Positions 12,878-22,100 of a stretch of 64,000 bases of DNA are shown here, in pieces. The DNA lies in the NCBI GenBank assembly GCA_947650365.1, contig OX393550.1, positions 47,405,860 through 47,469,859 of the forward strand. The letters run 5' to 3'. Each line of letters begins with the position of its first letter. Position 1 is the first letter of the stretch. Both the position numbers and the translations under genes were made by a program. The notes under the pieces are model-generated. The model did not search any database. It was not told the origin of the DNA and saw nothing but the letters and a program-made list of their open reading frames with translations. The DNA is from Chamaelirium japonicum (Eukaryota; Streptophyta; Magnoliopsida; Liliales; Melanthiaceae).

Positions 12878-15711
12878 AGGGATGCTTAGGTGCTGTCCGT
12901 GGTCCATGCGGTCCGCGGTCATCCGATGCATCCGCCGCGTGCATCGGATGCACAGAGTGGTGCATCGGACTGCTCTGGACCACGGACTGCACCTAAGCAT
13001 TCCCTTATATATATACTAGTGCATGCCCGTCCCTGTCGGCACTCCAGTTGGCACTGCAACGGGCAGCCTTCGGTGGCAAGACACCCCCTAGGCATCACCA
13101 CCCACACCAACACCATCGTATTCGTGCGGCAACATATCTGACCGCCTTCGGCAACAAAACACTTTCGGCGGCAAGACCGGTCTACAACAGCTAGCTCAAG
13201 GGCATCGTGACTAACTGATGGATATTCTCACGGCGAATCGATGGAGGATGCATATCTCGTTTGGAGGTTTTTTAAAAATTAATGAAAAATAATAATTATG
13301 AAATTCGATCAAGAAATGAAATTATCGGATTAACGCATCGCATGATTCGAACCAGAAGAGAACCTCTAACGTTCTACGGAGCTTAACGTAGTATGATGGT
13401 GGCTTGCGAATGTGGCACGGAGAACACCCAAGCCTGCCACCATTTCTCTCCTCTATATCTTTTTTTCATTTTTCTTCTCTTTCTCTTCTCTTCTCTTTAT
13501 TTTCTCTTTTCGTTTTTTATTCCTTTTGCCCATCGCACCCGACTTAACCTATTTCAACCTTGTGCGACTCGTATGTAAACCAACCGTCCAAACCCAACCA
13601 GCCATACATGTCCAAAAACTCCACACAACTCAACCCATGCATGTGAATCCAAAAACCCAAGTCCCTCGCATCCAGCTCTTATTCGAGACCCCCTTGGGAT
13701 TCTCTCTCTAGTCCGAGCCGATCAGCACGCTCCAAGTACTAGGGGCTACTACCCCCATGTGTTGGGGCCGGCTATATCATATTTCTTGAATCGCAGTGGG
13801 CCCTGCAGTTGTACAGTACGTGAGATGTGTTAAAAAAAATTCCCCCGATCAGTAGCCCATGCATCCCCATCTCCGAGATATGCATGCAGACCTGTCCCTT
13901 CTCCCGTCCGAATCTCTCTCTTTCCTTATTAGATAGATAGAGAGAGAGAGAGAGATGAAGAGGGAGAGATCGGGGGAAGAGAGAGACGGAGTGTTTTGTC
14001 TAGTTAGCATTCCTTTTTATCTAGTCAGCTTTTTGTTCCATTTTATCCTAGTCAGCATGTAGATCGTCGTCCTTTGTTCATGTAGACAGTCCATTGGGAT
14101 GTTGTCGCTTGCCGGTACTTTCTTTGTATGTGGTCACGGGTTGTGGACCTTGTGATGCTGGACGATTTGGATATTGCCACGTGAGTGTCCCCTCGTGCGA
14201 TCGTACGGCGGGGTTGTCTGTGACCTCTGTCCAGTTGAGTATAAATTTGCAAGTGGTCGTCGTAAGTCCGTTCGATCGGAGATGGTACCTGTGGGTGCAA
14301 AAATTATACCGGACCGGACCAAAGCCACATGGGCCCACGCAACAGCCCAAGTAGGTAAGCCCTCCTAGGCTTATGGGCCCACTTTGCAGGGCCCGCAGAT
14401 CAAGCCCTCCCCCTTATTGGGCCCGAACAACGGCCCAATAAGGGCCCAGCAAGGAGACCCATAACCAGTGCCACGTTATCACCGCCACGTTATCACTACC
14501 ATACCAGTACAGGCTTCAGCTATAAATGGACTCCTATGGCGTTCAGAAAAGGGGGGGTGATTCGATCAGAGGAAGAGAGGATTCCAGATCCAGAGCTTTC
14601 TTCTTTCCTTCTAGTTCCCTTCTAATTGCTCCGTGCAACCCTTCATTGTAAGAAGCTTCTCTCGGCCTGTCGAGAGAACGCTCACCCCCATTCATATCCA
14701 TTATAGTGCAAACCAGGTGGCACCTCTCGCCGGAGACGTAGGTTGTGAGACCGAACTCCGACAACAACTCCATGTGTCTCTATAACTCTACTTTCTAATC
14801 TCTATAACTCTACAAACCATCAAATTCAATCAAAAATTGTGGGGCGATGTCTCTTATCAAGATGACACAAAAATTTCCCCCACAGTACCGAATAATGTGA
14901 TTTCATGACGACGAATAAGGGATCGATTCAAGGACCCACATAAACTCGAATCGCGGCATGGATCATCATTCCATTGATACAAATGGACGGTGGATATCGA
15001 AGCCGGGGAGAAGATTAGCATTAGTCACTTTCTCTGAACCCGACAACCATGGCTGTATCAATGGGTTCATTGATGTGGTCTCTGCATATAAGCAAGCACA
15101 ATCGGACGACTGTCATCGCACCATTGGGTTGTTAGGGGCTAATATGGTTTGCATGTCCAAGAGTTTTATGGGATTCTCTCTCTCGTCCCTTTTATGACCT
15201 TCCTTGCTAGTATGCTAATATGGTAATAATGGGATATATACACAACCAAAAGAGGGAATTAATATGGTAATAATCATTTAATATGAGATTCTCTCTTTGT
15301 ATGTTGAACAGCCATGCAAAAGATCAATTTATGAGATTTGCTCTCTTTCTCATCCCACTTTATGATCTTCCTTGCTAGTATGCTAATATGGTATTAATGG
15401 GATTTATGCATAACCAATAGCGGGAGCTAATATGGTAATAATCATTTAATATGAGATACTCTCTTTCTATCTTTCTCTTTATATGTTGAATGGCCATGCA
15501 AGAGAGCAATTTATGGGATTTGCTCTCTCTCATCTCTCTTTATGATCTTCCTTTTTTCTAAAATTATAAAATTTTAAAAAAATAAAAGTGAATAATTGAA
15601 TCTTGATTGACGACCGGATTTGCCTATTTTTGTCTAGCCAGCTTGTTCCTTTTTGTCTAGTCAGCTTTTGATTCCATTTTGTCTTAGTCAGCACAAAACC
15701 GATGTGCCATG

Positions 15712-15787
<76 letters not shown>

Positions 15788-15908
15788 GAATGCTTAGGTG
15801 TGGTCTGTGGTCCGCGGTCCGCAGTCGTCCGATGCATCGTCCGCATACATCCGATGCACGTAGTGATGCATCGGACTTTTGCGGACCGCGGACCGCACCT
15901 AAGCATTC

Positions 15909-15954
<46 letters not shown>

Positions 15955-16330
15955 CGGCAAATGAGCTGCCAGCCTATTTTGGCGAAATGGGCAGCCACCT
16001 ATTTGAAGCCCTTAAGAGTTTTAGAATGTGCTGATTTTTTGTGAGCATAAGTACCTTATCTTAGATAGAACACTCACGAAAAATCAGCACATTCTAATCC
16101 TAGGGGCATCAAATGTTAGAAATTTTATTGAATGTCCATTGTAACCGTTAATCTGAAATATAACATTTGATGCCCCTAAAAGTTGTAGAATGTGCTGATT
16201 TATTGTGGGTGTGCTATCTAAGGTAAGGTGCTTATGATCACAAAAAATCAGCACATTCTAAGACTCCTAGGGGTGTCAAATGAGTGGCTGCCCATTTCGT
16301 CAAAATAGGCTGCCAGCCTATACCCCGTAT

Positions 16331-16399
<69 letters not shown>

Positions 16400-19099
16400 T
16401 GGTACGTCGGTTTTGTGCTGACTAGACAAAACGGAACCGCTGACTAGGACAAGCTGACTAGACAAAAATATTACCTCTTTTTCCCCATCTCTCTCTCAGC
16501 TCTCTCTGATCTCTATCTCTCTCTTCCCGATTTTCTCTCTCCGTCTCTCTTCCCCCGATCTCTCTCCCTCTCCTCGTATCTCTTTCTCTTTCCCCGTAGG
16601 GAAGGACAAGAATAAGAGATCACGAGGAAAAAGGGGGAGTCGCCAGATTTTTAGGGAGAGAGGGATGATCGCGAAGAGGCTCGAGTATAGCTGCAGACAG
16701 CTAGGATTTGAAAGAAGAGAGAATCCGAGGAGGAAAAGAGAGAAGTTCGGTTAGAGAGAGATTTATGGAAAAGAGAATCGGATGGCTGTGATCAGTTTTA
16801 GGAAGAGAGGGAGCTGTTATGAGAGATTTAGAGAGAGAGATATGGAAAGAGTTTCTCAAGAGGGTGCGCGACCTAGTGTCTTGAAGAGGGGAGAGAAGCG
16901 ATCAGGGTAGAGAGAGAAGAGATCGGATGAGAGAGAATCGGATGGCTGTGATCAACTTTAGGGAGAGAGGGAGGGGTTATGAGAGAGATTTAGAGAGAAA
17001 GATATGGAAAGAGAGGTTCTCAAGAGGGTACACGACCTGGTGTCTCGGAGAGGGGAGGGGAGCGATCGGGGTAGAGAGAGAATAGATCGGATGAGAGAGG
17101 TTCTCGAAAGGGTCTGGACGGCTGTGATCTCTAGATAGAGAAAGGGATCCCGCAAGGAAGAGTAACGTGCATGGCTGGACACGTTAGAGAGCGGGATGGC
17201 TGCGATGCGGACCGTGGACGGTTGTGATCGGGTTCGAGAGAGTATGTGTTGTGTTTGAGAGAGGGATCTGATGAGAGAGGACGAGGGACACTTGCGATTG
17301 TGCATGGAAGGGCTCCGGTAGGGTGATGAAGATGGTGACAATTGTGCTGACACAACTAACCCGTTTAGTAAATGGGTCGGGTCGTAAACGGGGTTCGAGT
17401 CGTAAACAGGTCGACATGACTAACCCGTTTAGTAAACGGGCCAGGTCCGGGTTTTGTCTCCGACCTGTTTGACCCATTTAAGACCCGTGAAGACCCGTTT
17501 AAAAATCAATGGGTCGGGTCTACCCAGCATCCGATCACAGTGTGTGATGGGTTCAATGGACGACTGTGATCAGGACACCTATGATGGTGAGTTGCAACGA
17601 AATATAAAATTACAAAAAATAAAGAATAAATATTTAAACAGATCTTACCGGGTCTACCAATTTATAAACGGGTCGGGTACAGGGTTAGAGTCTAGGCATG
17701 ATTAGTTAAACGGGTCCGGGTTTAGGGGTTTTGGCACGATTAGTTAAACGGGTCGGGTCTAGGCACAATTCTATCTTGGCCGACCATTAAATGATGGATT
17801 TAATAGTCAGCCATTGAACCATTCTGTGAAACGGATTTTTTTATCATACCCCCTATTTAATTTGGGTAACTAATTAAACCATTCTATCTTGGCTGACCAT
17901 TCAAGTTTTTTTAAAGTTCAAATTGTAATTTTAATTTTTTTTTTATAGTTCAAATAAAGTTTTCCAAATACAATTTTTGATAAATGAGGAGGTTCTCATT
18001 TTGACCGGTGGTTTTATTAGGGTTGTCGGTCCATCAGGGCGGGGTTGTAGGAGCTGGGTGTTACCACCTAAGGCGGCAGCTTAGGTGGTAGCGAATGGCC
18101 CAACAGTGGCCGTTGTTGGTGGTGTCGGGGTCAACGGTCCGTTAAGGCGGGGCCGCTGTAGGCCGGTGTTGCTGCCAAAAGTGTTTTCTTACCGAAGGCG
18201 GTCAGGTGTATTGCCGCCGAATACGACGGTGTAGGTGGGGGGTGGTGATGCCCAAGGGGTGTCTTGCAGCTGATTGCGACCCACTGCAATGCCGACAGGT
18301 GTGTTGCCGCCGAAGGCGGTCCGATTGTGTTTTGCAACCAAAGGCGTCCCACTACAGTGCCGACAGGCACGGGCATGCACTAGTATATATTTAGGGAAAG
18401 GGTTTGGTGAACTTGAGTTCATAAATGAATGATGAAACATGGTTTATATCGCGCCATGTGCCCACTGAAAATAGGGGTGGCAATGGGTCGGGTTGAGACA
18501 TAAGTATAAGAGCAAAACACCCAACCCGAACCCGACCCGTTTAATAAACGGGTCAAAAACTTAAACCCAAACCCGACCCGCCTAATAAACAGGTTGACTC
18601 GAACCGACCCGTTTAACCCGTTTACTAAATAGGTCGGGTCGGGTTGGCTCGGGTTGGGTCAACAGAACCCATGTAAATCTGTCGGGTTGGGTCAAGAAGG
18701 GTCGGATTGGGCCGGGTTGGGTCGGGTCGGGTCGGGTTGGGTTGACACAACTCATTTGGTAAACGGGTCAAGTCGGGTCAATCGGGTTATAAGTACAAAC
18801 CCGAACCCGACCCATTAAATAAACGGGTCAATCGGGTCGACCCGTTTATGACCCGAACCCGTTTAGGCCAAACCCAAATCCGCTAACTTCGGGTCGGGTT
18901 GGCGGGTCGGGTCAAGGATTGCCACCCCTAACTGAAAAGACATAAAGCAAATAAGAAAGGATAGACATTTAAGCGGGTTGAACACTGAAAAGACATAAAG
19001 AAAAAAGTAAAAGAGAGTTAAAACTTTATGAGGACATGTGGCAACTTTTCCATTCGAGTTCACTATTTGAATTGTGAACTCGAGTTCAGCTTCCCGGAC

Positions 19100-19148
<49 letters not shown>

Positions 19149-22100
19149 CATAGTGAACGGATAAAGAGGGGCTACGATTGTTAGCCTAAAAGATAAACAA
19201 AAGCCCCGATTGAACCATTGTCCCAATTCTCGCGATCACACCCGTATCAAGACTGAAATCTCGCCCCAATGCCATCTGTTGCACCCAGCCTTGGCCATAT
19301 CAAGGATCACAATCGTCCGATGTCACTTCTTTTATTTAAAGGCACGAGGATCTCCCTCGCCTGACTCTCTCTGCTCTTTAGTGAACACAACCTCAACTCT
19401 CTCTCCCCCCTAATCTCACTCTCTCCATCTCTTTCTATAACTCTCTATGTAATCCCGACTCTCCCTCTCACGATTGAACCCAAGCTCCAATGTTTACAAT
19501 CATAGACATCTGTTTCACCCAGATCGGACCATTGAATCACACTCACCTCCAACCTGCAGGGAAAGGGATGTGGTGACGGATGCCACGTATTCTATTTAAA
19601 CCATTGAGGATCTTTCTTTCTCGACTCTCTGCCTATATTGCGATCACATCCCTATCAATTCTCCCTCACACCGTCAAAGGTTTTAGGGTTGAGAGAGAGA
19701 AGGGGGGGGGGGGGGGGGGGTGTTATGTAGATCCTACCAGCACGGTTTCTTCTTGTGTGCGTGTGTGTGTGCGCACGCGTGAAGCTCGCAAGATTATGGA
19801 AACAAATTTTATGTGTGTTTCGTCATGCTGACTCCTTTGTATGAGCACGAGTGTCATGATGGGTGATTTAATCCCTAAAATAGTTTTTTTAGAAGTTACA
19901 TATTATGGAGCAACTTAGATTTTGGATAAAAATTTAAGTGCATCTAACCTCTTTACTAAGACAAGCTAGTTAGCAATACTAATTGTAAACTGGGTGTTTT
20001 CAAGGGTACCGGTAAGTAAAGCAAACAAATATGGTGATGAATATAACAAGTGGATCCTATCAAAAATTTGAACCATGTAGGTCACCTATTGTTAATGGGC
20101 ACACAAGAGCACCTATTTCGAGCCATTTTCTTTTTTTTTTGCTGGACTAGCCAAGCGGTCAGAGGATAGAGCGCTTAGCAAGGGCTCAAAGAGGTCTAGA
20201 GATCGAAACGGGTAGGGTTGCAACTTGGGCGGGTTGGACACGTCCCAACCCGAATTTTTGGCAGGTTTGGGTTGATGTAATCGAAGATTAGGTTGGGTTA
20301 GGATTAAAAAAATACAACCCGGGTTAAATTTGGGTCGGGCAAACCGACCCAACCCAAACCCAAGAACTCATGTATATCTATGAATCTGTGATATATAGGT
20401 GTTGAGGAAATCCACCGGTTAGTCCCACATCAATAAAGGGGGCACCTATTGCCTGCTTTATATATCCTCTATGGACCTCCCCTTACGACCCGGTTTTAGG
20501 GTATAATCAGAGCTGGGTTCACCGTCTCCCTTTGTGTGCGGCCCCTTCCAATTGTACCTCGCTCCACGTGCTCCGCTTGAGAGGGGTGTTGAGAAAGTCC
20601 ACCGGTTAGTCCCACATCAGTAAAGGGGGCACCTAGGGGCGTAGTCATAATTTTTTTTTGGACTGGGCTGGAACTAAACTAATTTTTTTTACAATAAAAT
20701 TTCAACTTTATAAAGAAATACTAAGCAAAAATTTTTAAGCAAATATCGACGGTACTAGAAATTATATTACATTACACTTTGTCCTTCTGAATTTTAGCTC
20801 AAAAACATTTATCCCCCTATAGTTAAAAAACTACATTTTTCCCCATTGAAGTCAAATAAAAATTACAAAATGAGAGAAATTTAAGTAGTTGACAAAAGGA
20901 GTATTGTGCTAACATTTCAAACTTTAGGGAGCGTTTTGGAACAAAATAAACTATAGGGGGGTTAAGTGTTTTTTGCGGCCATGTTTTGTGAGGACTCAGA
21001 GGCGATAGCGATTCATGTACGTGTCGCGAGGGGCCAAAGGCCTCGCTGGTTTGATACGGGCTGAGGTCTTGGTTGAGGCGGACTGAGACATGCACTTAAT
21101 AATATGGCTAGTTTTTCTCAAAACTCGGCCGGGCTATAGCCCGGCCGAGCCAACTATTAGATCCGCCCATGGGGGCACCTATCACCCGCTTTATATACCC
21201 TCTGTGGACCTCCTCTTACGACCCGGGTTTTAGAGTGTGAGGGTATCCAACAATAGGTAACAATTACAATCATCCTGAGTACTCGTTTATTGAGGGGTCG
21301 CAATCACTACCATCTGTTTTATCTAGTCCCATATTATTTATTTGCTTCCTACTTATCAAATAAAGACATTATATGATGATCTAGTAAATTGCATGGATAG
21401 AAATGCAACAAAAGTTGTATGATAACATTAGCAAATATAAATAAATAAGTATACTCGAACCTGAACAATTCGGCCCGTCCTACCATCTTGGGCTTAACCC
21501 GAGCCCAGCACGGAAATAGAAATTATTGCCGGGTTAGGTTGGGTATCTGGGGTTGGAGGTATAGGGTTTCAATACTTGGGTTGGGCTTGGGTTGACCCCG
21601 AACCCAGCCCAACCCGCCGAGTTGCAGCCCTAGAAATTGGAATGAAATCGGAAAGAATCGGTGTGAGTCGAGTCTTTGAGCTTTACCTGAACGGAGGACC
21701 AGCCCTTGAGGAGGTCGGTGCTCTCGCTGTCGGTCTCGCCGATCCACCCCCACAGCACCCGCCGCCGCTTCACCGGGTCGTAGAATGTCTTCGAGGCATA
21801 GTACTTGCCGTAGTCGTACCGGAGGCCGATCCCCACGTCGGCCGCCGGGTCATCCGGGGACCACGCCCCGGTTTCCGGGTCGTACGTCCCGATGGCGTAG
21901 TAGTCGTGCTTGTCGTCGTCGAGGCTGGCCTTGAGCACGTGCCTCACCCCGGGACCCGGCGGGGCGGAGGTGTCGAGCCCCACGGCGGCGGAGGTGGACA
22001 CCGGATAGAAGTCGATGCACTCCCACATCCCGGTCCCGGGGACGGCGTGGAGGACGCCCGGGAGGAGCTCGTAGGCGACGAAGTCCCGGGTTCGGTAGAC

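Larger units (their letters stand above)
15624..16472. mobile_element. Foldback element with (TA)n at its centre, invaded by two other foldback elements
   Basis: Left arm (15624-15712) reads tttttgtctagccagcttg ... cacaaaaccgatgtgccatg. The right arm (16398-16472) is its inverse. Both abut the TA tracts. Between the arms lie (TA)n, the 15786-15910 element, (TA)n, the 15951-16332 element and (TA)n. This suggests the microsatellite was originally the loop of this element. Confidence 0.7.
20213..21632. mobile_element. hAT-type element with TAGGGTTGCAACTTGGG ends, containing a TRIM that contains another hAT
   Basis: Ends TAGGGTTGCAAC / GTTGCAGCCCTA, flanks gaaacggg / gaaattgg (2 mismatches). GGGTTGGG-type interior on both sides of the TRIM at 20400-21252. 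The right end lies about 55 bp from the donor of invertase exon 3. Confidence 0.6.
6016..21686 (-). other. VIN: Giant intron 3 of the invertase gene, 15,671 bp, built of transposons and microsatellites
   Basis: It is bounded by the donor GTAAAG after exon 3 and the acceptor gttag before exon 4. Both flanking exons are in phase 0 and adjacent in the protein. The interior holds a TRIM, at least five hAT elements, eight or more foldback elements in (TA)n tracts, a solo LTR, two Helitron-like ends and a nested block near the donor. No other host exon was seen inside it. In most plants this intron is a few hundred bases at most, so the length comes from insertions. Confidence 0.85.

Noticed and set aside
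16958-17353. 131-codon Ser-rich open frame on the minus strand
   Set aside because: It comes from GA-rich low-complexity sequence and has no domain or codon signal.
20425-20470. AGTCCCACATC plus TATA as a U-snRNA gene promoter
   Set aside because: No snRNA sequence follows; the motif is part of the LTR of a TRIM with primer-binding motif and target duplication.
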